64,000 nt of DNA, from contig NZ_FOET01000006.1 in assembly GCF_900110735.1 (NCBI RefSeq), positions 62,001 to 126,000 of the forward strand, in the 5' to 3' direction. Below are positions 34,801 to 42,376 of the stretch, piece after piece (the stretch's first letter is position 1; every line of letters begins with the position of its first letter). The notes under the pieces are model-generated. The model was not told the origin of the DNA. It saw nothing but the letters and a program-made list of their open reading frames with translations, and did no database searches. This DNA comes from Streptomyces radiopugnans. Lineage in GTDB: Bacteria; Actinomycetota; Actinomycetes; Streptomycetales; Streptomycetaceae. Position numbers and translations under genes: made by a program.

Positions 34801-36057
34801 CACGATCCGCTCGGCGGCCGCCTCGCCGCCCTTCGGGCGCAGCGGGTCGGTCACACCCGGGGTGGCGGGAACGGTGTCGTGCCGCAGCGCGAGGACGACC
34901 TTCAGCAGGCTGGTGAAGCCCGCCACGGTCAGCAGGTGCCCCACGTTGCCCTTGACCGACCCCAGCAGCGGCGGCACGCCGCCGTTCCCGGCGAAGAAGG
35001 CGGTCAGCCCGCGCAGCTCGGTGGCGTCGCCCAGCGGCGTGCCGGTGGCGTGGCACTCGATGTAGTCCACGGTGGCCGGGTCGATCCCGGCGTATGCCTG
35101 ACGGTAGGCGGCCAGTTGCCCGGACTCGTTGGGGCTCAGCAGGTGGCGGCCTGCGCCGTCGTTGCCCAGGCCCACGGCCTCCAGCACCGCGTACACCCGG
35201 TCGCCGTCGCGCAGTGCGTCACGGAGCCGTTTCAGGACGACGACCCCGGCGCCCTGGCCGGTGACGATACCGGTGGAGCGGCCGTCGAAGGGCTGGCTGA
35301 CGCCGTTGTCCGGGTAGGCGCGGAGGTCGGAGAAGGAGAGGTGGATCAGCAGCGGGTCGGGCGCGCACACCGCTCCGGCGACCATGGTGTCGGCCCGGCC
35401 GGTGGCAAGGTAGTCCCGGGCCAGGGAGACGCCGTAGAGGGCGGAGGAGCAGGCCGCGTCCAGGGCCAGCCGGGGGCCGCCGAGGCCGAGGGCGTCGGCG
35501 GTGGTCACGGCGGGTCCCCCGAACGGCCACAGGTTCTCGGGGGCGGGTTCGGGGTCCGTGCCGGGCGGGGCCGCGGGCAGCGGCAGTCCGGCGCGGGAGA
35601 GGCCCTCGGTGACGGCCTGCCGCACCGGCGGGACGCACATCCGCACCGACTGCTCGGTGGGGAAGGCGTAGTTGCCCAGGACCAGGCCGGTGCGCGCCAG
35701 GGCGTCGGGGCGGGTGTCCAGTCCGGCGTCGGCGAGCGCCCGGCGCACGGTGTGCAGGGACCACCGGACCACGCGGTCCAGGCCCGACAGGCGGTCGGCG
35801 GGCAGGCGCAGACCGTCCAGGTCGATGGCGGGCTCGGTGACGAAGCCGCCGCGCACGGCGGTGACGCGGTGGTCCGGGTCGCCCCAGCCGCCTGGCACGT
35901 CGGGGCTGGTTCCGAAGACCTCCGGGCCGCCTTCGGTGCGGTGGTCCGCCCCGGCGAGCAGCCCGGTCCAGAACTCCTCGGGGCTGTGTGCGCCCGGGAG
36001 CAGGCAGGCCATGCCGACGATGGCCACCGGCTCGTCCCGGTGAGGTGAACGCGACAT
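28810..36057 (-). CDS. PUFA synthase-like subunit KS-CLF-AT-DH-DH (PfaC/PfaB-like fusion)
   Basis: A 2415-residue enzyme. KS at ~9-460 has Cys203 (DAACSSALYG), His336 (ECHATGT) and His374 (GNVGHLL). A KS-like chain-length-factor domain at ~485-910 lacks the Cys (VAADGTAG at ~693). A PfaB-type acyltransferase at ~1065-1400 has Ser1168 (GYSLGES). After a Pro-rich linker at ~1490-1560 come four hotdog units, i.e. two FabA-like DH pairs, with YFACHFTGDPVLAG and YFDCHFHRDPVMPGSLG carrying the catalytic His. This equals PfaC with the PfaB acyltransferase inserted between CLF and DH. It makes and dehydrates the growing chain. GGAGAG precedes ATG 36057; the stop overlaps pfaD. Confidence 0.93.
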   Translation of the reverse strand: MSRSPHRDEPVAIVGMACLLPGAHSPEEFWTGLLAGADHRTEGGPEVFGTSPDVPGGWGDPDHRVTAVRGGFVTEPAIDLDGLRLPADRLSGLDRVVRWSLHTVRRALADAGLDTRPDALARTGLVLGNYAFPTEQSVRMCVPPVRQAVTEGLSRAGLPLPAAPPGTDPEPAPENLWPFGGPAVTTADALGLGGPRLALDAACSSALYGVSLARDYLATGRADTMVAGAVCAPDPLLIHLSFSDLRAYPDNGVSQPFDGRSTGIVTGQGAGVVVLKRLRDALRDGDRVYAVLEAVGLGNDGAGRHLLSPNESGQLAAYRQAYAGIDPATVDYIECHATGTPLGDATELRGLTAFFAGNGGVPPLLGSVKGNVGHLLTVAGFTSLLKVVLALRHDTVPATPGVTDPLRPKGGEAAAERIVRQNTPWPRGAVPRRAAVSAFGFGGTNAHLVLAGPEAAADPLPAPAPVPVTASAGTDAQAPAPRPLARLAVTGLGARLGALSGTGALHRAARPGRSALTERPPHRWYGADGLTRGPLSGTPAQDSAVPGGYLDRIDVHPRVYRIPPNELAQANPQHLALFEAAEQALTDAGYPAPPPGTKADELPERRVGVVVAMEMEPRTHTHRARFDIGAHVRAECERAGVRLGREELDRLEEAVRGAVHEPIGANEVLSYIGNIMASRLSSSRNLTGPSFTVAADGTAGVRALEVAGLLLLDPTVEAVLVGGVDLAAGAENTRARARLAARDGQEPPPLGDGAAAVVVTRAGETGRKVYATVDALRVHSGDGGQGHGPAVAAAARAALADARVSPGDVEYLELGGATPAARHGEAAALATVYRPDPQAAREADAGDPYGCVLGSTGALVGDTQRAAPLAALVAAALVLHHADFPAAPDGLLPDPEDTAFEGSCFTVLGEPQPWPVRRRGAARVAALSLLGDTGPAGATAAHVVLRGTPQGTGPARPAADWRDGPGVLLLPLTADDGPGLAAAARAAAAELAEHGPRAVTHRAVRELAARRSRHTAVLVAADAGRLAGELAAAERDLPRVIAEGGEWSTPSGSYCTARPMGPDGRVAFVYPGAFTTYPGAGRDLFRLFPGLLDGFEREADHPARRLKHRALHPRARGPLGRRDLMRHEERLIDDIPVMLAAGTNFAVLHTRLLRDVLGIRPDGGFGYSLGESSMLFAGGVWAESARDDAALAATPLFRDRLRGPKLRVREDWGIPASVPDGEVWATRVLLAGPDVVRSAMAGLERVFLTHVNTPREVVIAGDPKQVAQVIGKVGCQAAKAPANHVMHCPVVDPELDALAALNDYPLGTPDPALELLSAYDYDRVDTTDRSLIAQRIAVTLRSTIDFVRLTETAHERGYRYFVEVGPGATCTRWIGETLKGRDHVAVSVDRRGAPAATALAQALARLVAHGLPVGLEELAPPPRTAAPAGPVLSVPCGGESIADRTARAAAAVLTPDPPEVLPEHPAHPPITPDIQPSEVTPAMPPASPAAELPAPEPVPAPEPVPGPDPAAERIVIEEEPFVHLPEPLPRSAPERYRPAALARPAAPPLRAMAATVARAHRAALRAQAAFTENTLRSLESGAASAAVPPAVPVAPAGRERTVLWDERDLLEFARGRVAPVFGPAFAEVDTYPRRCRLPEPPYLFVSRVTRITGETGRFEPAEITTEYDVPVGAWYTVDGLVPCAVTIEAGQCDMLLIAYLGIDFRTRGERVYRLLDSRLVFHGGLPREGQTLRYDIRIDRFVWNGDNLLFFFNYRCYADGELILELLDACAGFFTPAELADSLGVVENAADRRRRAAMEPAWFKPLARTDRTSLTGKDLELLAAGRPGEVFGPRWDQSADGCNRSLRLPGEMLRMIDEIPVVDRLGGPRRLGALTAVKRLDPEGWYFACHFTGDPVLAGSLIAEGGVQLLQTYAMYLGMHMVFPDAEFQAVPGLETEVKVRGQITPRTREVRYEVEITELTMLPRPTVVADITVYDGDKPIVAMRNFGVRVQEKPGTAYRPEAGGLPAFLGRRNERGEAAFINELHLAHAAKGDLGTAMGTEFEIYAGRRAPYIPNGDFRFVDRIMRLDGTRGELRPGATMATEYDSPPEAWYYRDTAGPEMPNCVVMETSLQAAILLGYYLGATLASPDEELSIRNLDGRARFVRRPELAGKTVRHESELLSSQSVPGATLQKFRYRLLADDEVFYEGESLFGYFTEQALSNQVGLDSGTYVPPWLEAERAGLDPARTRTLAVRSDDRWFRPQPGTGLHLADDHLRMVDEVTVVDGGGVHGQGYIHGSRTVADDDWYFDCHFHRDPVMPGSLGVEAVIQALQVHVIDSGLADGMGPVRFGVPLDVAMGWKYRGQILRGDGEMTFDAHIKEVRRDDGRLVVVADAAVWKPGLRIYELTDVAVEVVPAARAERAHAEDGTEKETGA

Positions 36058-36190
36058 TTCTCTCCGTGTCTTCCGCTCAGTGGTGGGTTCTGGGGCGGGC
36101 GGGAAGCCGGCCGGCGGCCGGCCCGGCGGCGCGGGAGGGCGTCTGCCGCCCTCCCGCACCGCCGGCCGTCCGGATCGTGCGCTCACGCGC

Positions 36191-38512
36191 TCATCCGGAG
36201 GTGGGACGGAACTTCGCCTCGAGGCCGGGGGCGTGGACGGCCTCGACGCCGCGGCACTCCAGCAGGACGCGTCCTTGCGGGGTGCACGCGGTGACGGTGC
36301 AGCGGATGCCGCCCGCGGTCTCCGCCACCCCGTCCACGACCACCAGGAACGTCTGCCCGCCGGGCAGTTCAGCGTGGCGCAGCACCTCGCCGATCGCGCT
36401 GGGCAGCACCGCCTGGCCGCGGTGCAGCCGGGCCCAGACCAGCACCGCCTGGAGCAGCAGGTCGGTCTGCACCGGGCTGTACCCGGGGGCCTGCCAGGCA
36501 CCGTCGGCGATCGGCCGCTCGGGCAGCCGGCACGCCAGCACCAGCCTCTGCCCGTCGTCCAGGACCTCGGTCAGACCGCGCAGCCGGGGACCGTGGAAGA
36601 GGGTGCCGTCGGTGTACGCGGTGACCGGGCGCCCGGTGCCGGGCGCCGGCAGGTCGGCCAGGGCCGGTGCGGGCGCCGGGGCACCGGCCACGGCCCGCGC
36701 CCGGTAGCGGGGCCGGCCCTCGCTGTCGTGGATCGCGACGTCCCAGGCCCCCGGCGTGCAGGCGGGCCGGACCGCCAGCCGCAGCCCCGCCGGCCGGTCG
36801 TCGTCCAGGACCAGGCCCTTGTGCACCGCGAAGCCGGTCACCCGGCCCACCGGGGTGCCGGGCAGCACCTGGTGGACGGCGTTGAGGACCGCTCCCAGCG
36901 CCGCCGTGGCGGGCAGCACCGGGTGGCCGCCGATGGCGTGGTCGGCGAGCACCGGGTCGCCGGCCAGGGGCTCCAGGGAGCGGTGGAGCTCCACTCCCCC
37001 GGCCGGGAACCCGGCGGGTTCCGGCGCGGACAGCGGGGTCACCGGGCCCACCACGCACACCGTGTCGCCACCGTGCTCGGCGCCGAACTGCTCGGTGAAG
37101 TACCGGACCCCCTCCTCCAGGGGGATCAGCGGCACACCGCGTTCGGCGAACATCCGCTCCAGCTCCGGGGTGACCATGCCACCGGCCCAGGCACCCCAGT
37201 TGACGGAGGTGATCCGGGCCCGGGGCGTCTCCCGGCGCAGCGCGCAGGCGAGCTGGTTGAGCGCCTCGTTGGCCATGGCGTAGTCGGACTGGCCGCGGTT
37301 GCCGAAGAACCCGGCGACCGAGGAGAACAGCAGCAGGTGACGCAGCCGCCCGGCGGGAAGCGCCTCCAGTACGTGGCGCAGCCCCGTCAGCTTGGTGTGC
37401 AGCACCCGGTCCACGTCCTCGCCGCGCTTGGCGGTGATCAGGGTGTCGGCGAGCACCCCGGCCCCGTGCACCACTCCGGTGACGCGGTCGGCGTAGGGGG
37501 CCAGGACCCGTGCCACGGCCTCGGGGTCGGTGATGTCCACCGCGGCGTACTCGGCCCGTGCCCCGGCCTCCTCCAGCTCCGCCAGGGTGCGGCGGATCTC
37601 GCGCTGCCCGGCCAGGTCGCGGGCGATGCGGCCGACCTCGCGGGGAGTGGGCTTGTGCCCGGTCCGCTTCAGCTCCGCGGCTGCGGCGGCCCGCAGCCCG
37701 CTCTCCGGTACCCCTTCGGCCCAGCCGGGCTCGTCGGCCAGTTCGGTGCGGCCGAGCAGCAGCAGCCCGGGGCGGTGGGCGCGGGCCAGGCCGACGGCGC
37801 AGGCCGCGGTGACTCCGCGCGCCCCGCCGGTGACCACCAGCAGGTCCTGCGGACCGGGCTCGGGGGCACCGGGCTCGCCGGGCAGGTCGCCGGGTGTCTC
37901 GGCCAGGTCCAGGGTACGGCGGGCGCCGTCTGCGGCGAGTCCCACCTGGACGGTTCCGGCGCAGGCGTCGTGCGCCTCGGCCAGGAGCAGCTCCGCGCAC
38001 CGGTCGGCGGGCAGGTCCGGGTCCAGGTCGACCGCGCGGCACAGCAGCGACGGGGCCTCGATGGCGAGGGTCTTCACCAGGCCCGGGACGCCGCCCAGGA
38101 CGGCCCGTTCCACACCGGCGGCGCCGGTCATGCCCATCCGCCCGTCGAGCCTGGTGACGGTGAGGAACGCCGCCCGGCCGCCGTCGGCCGCGCTCCGCTC
38201 CAGCAGGGGCTGGACGGAGCCGGCCAGCAGCAGGGTGTCCCGCAGCGCGGTGACCGCGGCCTCCTGTCCGTCGGCCTCGACCTCGGCGACCACCAGGTCC
38301 AGCCGGTCGCCGTCCCCGGGGGGACGGGTGCCGGTGCGGACCGTCCAGCCGTGGGCGCGCAGCGCGTCCGCGAGGGCGGCCAGGGGGCCGCTGCCGGTGT
38401 CACCGGCCAGGAGCGCGCACGGGGCGTCCCGGTAGGCGTCCGGCAGGAGGTCGGGGGCGGGCAGGGTGCGCAGCCGGGCGTGCCGCCGTCCCAGGCCCGG
38501 GCTCAGGCTTTT
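36191..38512 (-). CDS. KR-DH continuation of the PfaA-like synthase in the -1 frame
   Basis: The frame is open from 38635 to the stop at 36191. PfaA-like homology begins at once downstream of the PfaA stop: RHARLRTLPAPDLLPDAYRD and GSGPLAALADALRAHGWTV form the KR structural half. Then come VVTGGARGVTAACAVGLA (NADPH loop), FSSVAGFFGNRGQSDYAMAN (Ser and Tyr of the KR active site) and a PKS-type DH with HAIGGHPVLP (HxxxGxxxxP) and DLLLQ (DxxxQ). No ATG, GTG or TTG occurs before GTG 38293, which would cut ~70 homologous residues. It is therefore best read as the C-terminal 772 residues of a -1 frameshift product of ~2042 residues. Confidence 0.8.
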   Translation of the reverse strand, partial: KSLSPGLGRRHARLRTLPAPDLLPDAYRDAPCALLAGDTGSGPLAALADALRAHGWTVRTGTRPPGDGDRLDLVVAEVEADGQEAAVTALRDTLLLAGSVQPLLERSAADGGRAAFLTVTRLDGRMGMTGAAGVERAVLGGVPGLVKTLAIEAPSLLCRAVDLDPDLPADRCAELLLAEAHDACAGTVQVGLAADGARRTLDLAETPGDLPGEPGAPEPGPQDLLVVTGGARGVTAACAVGLARAHRPGLLLLGRTELADEPGWAEGVPESGLRAAAAAELKRTGHKPTPREVGRIARDLAGQREIRRTLAELEEAGARAEYAAVDITDPEAVARVLAPYADRVTGVVHGAGVLADTLITAKRGEDVDRVLHTKLTGLRHVLEALPAGRLRHLLLFSSVAGFFGNRGQSDYAMANEALNQLACALRRETPRARITSVNWGAWAGGMVTPELERMFAERGVPLIPLEEGVRYFTEQFGAEHGGDTVCVVGPVTPLSAPEPAGFPAGGVELHRSLEPLAGDPVLADHAIGGHPVLPATAALGAVLNAVHQVLPGTPVGRVTGFAVHKGLVLDDDRPAGLRLAVRPACTPGAWDVAIHDSEGRPRYRARAVAGAPAPAPALADLPAPGTGRPVTAYTDGTLFHGPRLRGLTEVLDDGQRLVLACRLPERPIADGAWQAPGYSPVQTDLLLQAVLVWARLHRGQAVLPSAIGEVLRHAELPGGQTFLVVVDGVAETAGGIRCTVTACTPQGRVLLECRGVEAVHAPGLEAKFRPTSG

Positions 38513-38515
38513 GGG
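38472..38515 (-). other. Candidate programmed -1 ribosomal frameshift site
   Basis: On the coding strand the end of the PfaA-like frame reads GCC CCA AAA GCC TGA. C CCA AAA (38515-38509) is a canonical X XXY YYZ slippery heptamer read in the zero frame. Five bases later an imperfect stem follows: AGCCCGGGC (38503-38495) pairs with GCCCGGCT (38479-38472) with one bulge, around a 15-base loop. The zero-frame stop is two codons after the heptamer, and the -1 frame encodes the expected next domains. AAA is a rare lysine codon in such GC-rich genomes. A lost base in the C4A4 run would give the same picture. Confidence 0.55.
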
Positions 38516-41500
38516 GCGGACATCGCCTCCTCGGCGACGGCGCCGGCGGCGCCGGAGACGAAGGCGATGATGTCGTCCAGGGTGCGCAGTTCGGCGAGCT
38601 TCTCGGGGTCGGCGGAGGCGGAACCGGGGAAGCGGTCACGGAGCGAGCCCATGATCTCGACACGCTTGATGGAGTCGATGCCCAGGTCGGCCTCGACGTC
38701 CATGGAGGTCTCCAGCATGTCCACCGGGTAGCCGGTCTTCTCGGCGACGCTCTCCAGCAGTGCCTTGCGGACGTCCTCCTCGGTGACGGCGGCGGGGGCC
38801 GGGGCGGAAGCCGGAGCAGGAGCGGCAGGGGCGGGGGCCGGAGCAGGAGCCTGCGCGACGGGAGCGGGAGCGGCAGGGGCCGGGGCCTGCGCGACGGGAG
38901 CCGGAGCAGGAGCGGCAGGGGCCGGGGCCGGGGCCGGGGCCTGCACGGCGGGGGCCGGAGCGGGGGCCTGCGCGGGAGCGTACCGGGGCTCCGTCTCCGC
39001 GGGCGCGGCGGGAGCCGGCGGCAGGGCCGGGGCCCACTCCTGCGCGGGGAGCCAGTTCTGCGCCGGGGCGTAGGCGTGGGAGTCGGCGGTGACGGGCGCG
39101 ATACCGCTCTCCAGCAGCGCGAAGCTGCGCAGCACCTCACTGGCCTGGGCATGGCTCTGCCCGATCGCCACGCCCTGCTGGCTGATGGCGGTGATGCCGG
39201 TGAGGACCTTGTCGTCGAGGGAGCCGTCCAGCAGGTTGGTCAGCCGCTCGGCCACTCGCAGCTGGCTGCCGAGGTACTCGCGGTGCATGGACAGGTGCTC
39301 CCAGGCGACCGCGCCGGTACCCGGAAGGCCGGCGGCGCGGGGTATGCCGCCCTGCGGGGCGGATGCCGCCGGGGCCGCCGCGGCGGCCGGCTCCTGCTGC
39401 GGTGCGGCGGGCTCGGTGCCGATCGCCGGGGCGCCCGCGGCGCCTTCGACGCGGTAGCCGTTCTCCAGGGCCTCCTGGTAGGCCTGCCTGCGCTGCTCGG
39501 AAACGTGGTTCACACCGTTCAACGGAATCGTCATCCCCTCTGCCGGACGGGCCGGCTCGATGTCAGCGGTGTAGCGGTTGCAGTCGGTCAGGGGTGCGCC
39601 GAGCACGAGGAGCCGTGCGGCGAGTTGCTTGAGCGCGCGGTCGCCGTCCCCCTTGGGGCCGGGGTCCGCGCTGAGGACGACGACGTCATCGCGGTCGGCG
39701 AGGGTGCGGCGCACCAGGCCGGAGAGAACCGACTTGGGGCCGAACTCCACGAAGACCCGGAAGCCGTCCTGGTACATCTGGGTGACCCGCGGGGCGAAGT
39801 GGACCGGGGCGGTGAGCTGGCCGACCAGCACCTCGCGGTTGCCCGCGATGCGCCGCCCGTAGGAGGCGCCGGGGGCGTCGGCGTACACCGGGAACGCCGG
39901 CGGGCGTACCCGGGTGGCCTCCACGGCTTCCTTGAAGGCATCCACCGCGTGGGCGATGTAGCGGGTGTGGAAGGCGGCGGCGACGGGCAGTTCGCGGGCG
40001 GTCAGCCCCTCCCGGCCGCAGTCCTCTGCGAAGGCGCGCACCGCCTCCGTACCGCCGCCCACGACGATCTGGTCGGGGGCGTTGACGTTGCACACCTCGA
40101 CGTCCTCGTGGCGGGCGGCGATCTTCTCGACCGTCTCCAGGTCCGCGGAGACCGCGGCCATGGTCCCGGGGTCCTCCGCTCCCTCGGGCCGCAGCGCCAT
40201 CGCACGGCCGCGGGCCCGGGCCAGGCGGTGGAGATCCTGGTCGGTGAGGCTGCCTGCCGCCCAGAGCGCGGTCAGCTCGCCGAAGCTGTGGCCGAGCGCT
40301 CCGTCGGGGGTGAAGCCCAGTTCGTTCAGGTAGCGGTACTGGCCGGCCGAGAGCGCGCCGATGGCGGGCTGGGCGTAGTCGGTACGGCGCAGCGCGGCCT
40401 CCTGTGCCGCGCGGGTGTCGTCGTCGAAGGCCGGCGGCGGGAAGACGGTGCGGCCCAGCGGCTCGTCACCGGCGAACTCGGCGGCGGCCGCGTCGTACGC
40501 CGCGCGCACCGGGGGCACGGCCATGGCGGTGCGCGCACCCATGCGCAGGTACTGGCTGCCCTGTCCGGCGAAGAGCGCGGCCGCCTTCACCGGGCCGGCG
40601 CCGGCCCGTCCCCCCTCCCCGCCCAGCAGCGCGGTGCGCCGGTAGTAGGCGCCGCGCGGCAGGACGAACTCCTCGGCTTCCGGCCGGGCACGCAGCTCCC
40701 GGGCGGCCGCGGCGCGCAGTTCGGCCGCCTCCTCGGCTCCCGAGGCCACCAGCGCCAGCCGGGCGTGACCGGCCGGAACCGGTTCGGTGCCGTCGGCGGG
40801 CGCGGCGTCCGACTCCAGCAGGTCCAGCAGCGCCGCCGGTTCCTCGGCGTGCCAGAGGTGGACGCGGGCGGCGGGGGCGAGGACGGCGAGCCCCTCGCCG
40901 TTCGGGTCGTGCTCCTCCAGCACGCAGTGGAAGTTGGTGCCTCCGAACCCGAAGGAGGAGACCGCGGCGCGGCGGCGCTCGCGCGCCGGGTCGGCGATCC
41001 ACGGCTGGGCGAGGGTGTTGACGTAGAAGGGGGAGTTGGGGAAGTCGACCGCCTCGCGGGGCCGTTCGACGTTGATGGTGGGCGGGAGCACCTTCTGGTG
41101 CAGCGCCAGCGAGAGCTTGATCAGCCCGGCCGCGCCGGCGGCCGCCTTGGTGTGCCCGATCTGCGACTTGACGCTGCCCACCGCCGCGAACTGCCGCTCC
41201 TCGGTCGCCGAGGCGTACACCTCGCGCAGCGCGGAGAGCTCGGTGAGGTCGCCGACGCTGGTGCCGGTGCCGTGGCACTCGACCAGGCCGACCTGCTCGG
41301 GTCCGAAGCCCGCGTCCTCGTAGGCCCGGCGCAGGGCGGTGACCTGGCCCTCCACGCGGGGGGCGTAGATGGACTTGAAACGGCCGTCGCTGGAGGTGCC
41401 GATGCCGCGCAGCACGGCGTAGACGCGGTCGCCGTCACGCTCGGCGTCGGCCAGGCGCTTGAGGGCCAGCATTCCCAGCCCCTCGCCGATCAGGGTGCCG

Positions 41501-42318
41501 TCGCTCTCCTCGTCGAACGGCCGGATGCGGCCAGACCGGGAGAAGGCCGGGGTCTTGGAGAAGCACATGTACATCAAGATCGTGTTCTCCGCGTCACAGC
41601 CGCCGGTGAGCATCAGGTCGGCGCGGCCGGACACCAGCTCGGAGACGGCCATCCGCACGGCGGCCAGCGAGCTGGCGCAGGCCGCGTCCACGGTGCAGTT
41701 GGTGCCGCCGAGGTCGAAGCGGTTGGCGATACGCCCGGCGACGACGTTGCCGAGCATCCCGGGGAAGGAGTTCTCCTCCCAGGGGGCGAAGGCCTTGGTG
41801 AACTTGTCGGCGATCTCCTCGGCGTCCCGGTCGGTCAGGCCGCAGCTGCGCACCACCTCCTTGAGCACCGGTGTCTGCAGACGGGTGGCCAGGGGCTGGG
41901 TGAGGGAGTTGGCTCCGGTGATGCCCAGGATGCAGCCGGTACGGGAGGCGTCGTACCAGCCGGAGCCGGGCGCCCCGGCGTCCTTGAGGGTCTGCTTGGC
42001 CACCACCAGGCTGAGCAGCTGGAGGACGTCGGTGACCTCCAGGGTGTTGGGCGGCAGGCCGAACTCCATGGGGGAGAAGGGGACGGTGGGGATGAAGCCG
42101 CCGCGCTTGGCGTAGGTCTTGTCCGGCTTGGACGGGTCGGGGTCGTAGTAGTCGGAGATCTTCCAGTGGGACTCCGGGACCTCCTCGATGCAGTCGTTGC
42201 CCTCGGCGAGGTTCTTCCAGAACTCGTTCAGGTCGCCGGAGCGCGGATAGAGGGCGCCCAGACCGACGATGGCTATCGGGGTGTCGGAAAGTTTTCTGGC
42301 GGAAGGTTGCTGAACCAT
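38503..42318 (-). CDS. PfaA-like synthase KS-AT-ACP, zero-frame product
   Basis: A 1271-residue protein. The KS at ~13-460 has Cys214 (VDAACASSL), His349 (ECHGTGTS) and His389 (SQIGHTKAAAG). The malonyl-type AT at ~585-900 has LFAGQGSQYLRMG and Ser in ALGHSFGELTALW. A helical linker at ~1030-1100, a long Ala/Pro-rich linker and one ACP at ~1170-1255 follow, with Ser1216 in the PUFA-type motif DLGIDSIKRVEIM. Marine PfaA has four to nine tandem ACPs; here there is one. The KR that should follow lies in the -1 frame. Normal chain elongation by malonyl units is expected. Confidence 0.93.
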   Translation of the reverse strand: MVQQPSARKLSDTPIAIVGLGALYPRSGDLNEFWKNLAEGNDCIEEVPESHWKISDYYDPDPSKPDKTYAKRGGFIPTVPFSPMEFGLPPNTLEVTDVLQLLSLVVAKQTLKDAGAPGSGWYDASRTGCILGITGANSLTQPLATRLQTPVLKEVVRSCGLTDRDAEEIADKFTKAFAPWEENSFPGMLGNVVAGRIANRFDLGGTNCTVDAACASSLAAVRMAVSELVSGRADLMLTGGCDAENTILMYMCFSKTPAFSRSGRIRPFDEESDGTLIGEGLGMLALKRLADAERDGDRVYAVLRGIGTSSDGRFKSIYAPRVEGQVTALRRAYEDAGFGPEQVGLVECHGTGTSVGDLTELSALREVYASATEERQFAAVGSVKSQIGHTKAAAGAAGLIKLSLALHQKVLPPTINVERPREAVDFPNSPFYVNTLAQPWIADPARERRRAAVSSFGFGGTNFHCVLEEHDPNGEGLAVLAPAARVHLWHAEEPAALLDLLESDAAPADGTEPVPAGHARLALVASGAEEAAELRAAAARELRARPEAEEFVLPRGAYYRRTALLGGEGGRAGAGPVKAAALFAGQGSQYLRMGARTAMAVPPVRAAYDAAAAEFAGDEPLGRTVFPPPAFDDDTRAAQEAALRRTDYAQPAIGALSAGQYRYLNELGFTPDGALGHSFGELTALWAAGSLTDQDLHRLARARGRAMALRPEGAEDPGTMAAVSADLETVEKIAARHEDVEVCNVNAPDQIVVGGGTEAVRAFAEDCGREGLTARELPVAAAFHTRYIAHAVDAFKEAVEATRVRPPAFPVYADAPGASYGRRIAGNREVLVGQLTAPVHFAPRVTQMYQDGFRVFVEFGPKSVLSGLVRRTLADRDDVVVLSADPGPKGDGDRALKQLAARLLVLGAPLTDCNRYTADIEPARPAEGMTIPLNGVNHVSEQRRQAYQEALENGYRVEGAAGAPAIGTEPAAPQQEPAAAAAPAASAPQGGIPRAAGLPGTGAVAWEHLSMHREYLGSQLRVAERLTNLLDGSLDDKVLTGITAISQQGVAIGQSHAQASEVLRSFALLESGIAPVTADSHAYAPAQNWLPAQEWAPALPPAPAAPAETEPRYAPAQAPAPAPAVQAPAPAPAPAAPAPAPVAQAPAPAAPAPVAQAPAPAPAPAAPAPASAPAPAAVTEEDVRKALLESVAEKTGYPVDMLETSMDVEADLGIDSIKRVEIMGSLRDRFPGSASADPEKLAELRTLDDIIAFVSGAAGAVAEEAMSAPKA
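38790..38990 (-). repeat. Ala/Pro-rich linker with internal DNA repeats before the ACP
   Basis: The linker codes for ~70 residues of alternating Ala and Pro with periodic VAQAPAP units. At DNA level GCCGGAGCAGGAGC recurs three times and CCTGCGCGACGGGAGC twice on the given strand. Such linkers separate tandem ACPs in PUFA synthases. The repeats make this stretch prone to expansion and contraction and to misassembly. Confidence 0.75.
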
Positions 42319-42376
42319 GGGGACTCCAACCTGTTTCGGGAGAGCTCCTGTGTGGCGGGCAGCGGCGGGACGCCCG

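Noticed and set aside
28609..36048. A very long open frame (2479 codons) on the plus strand opposite the giant synthase gene
   Set aside because: It is the antisense shadow of the KS-CLF-AT-DH-DH gene, an effect of extreme GC bias. Its sequence is Gly/Arg/His/Val-rich without domains.
36191..38293. KR-DH as an independent gene starting at GTG 38293
   Set aside because: That start would remove ~70 residues of homologous KR structural domain encoded just upstream, and no good ribosome site was seen. It is kept only as an alternative to frameshifting.
38790..38990. Repeat tract considered as a CRISPR-like or minisatellite array
   Set aside because: It is in-frame Ala/Pro linker coding sequence with imperfect repeats and no spacers.
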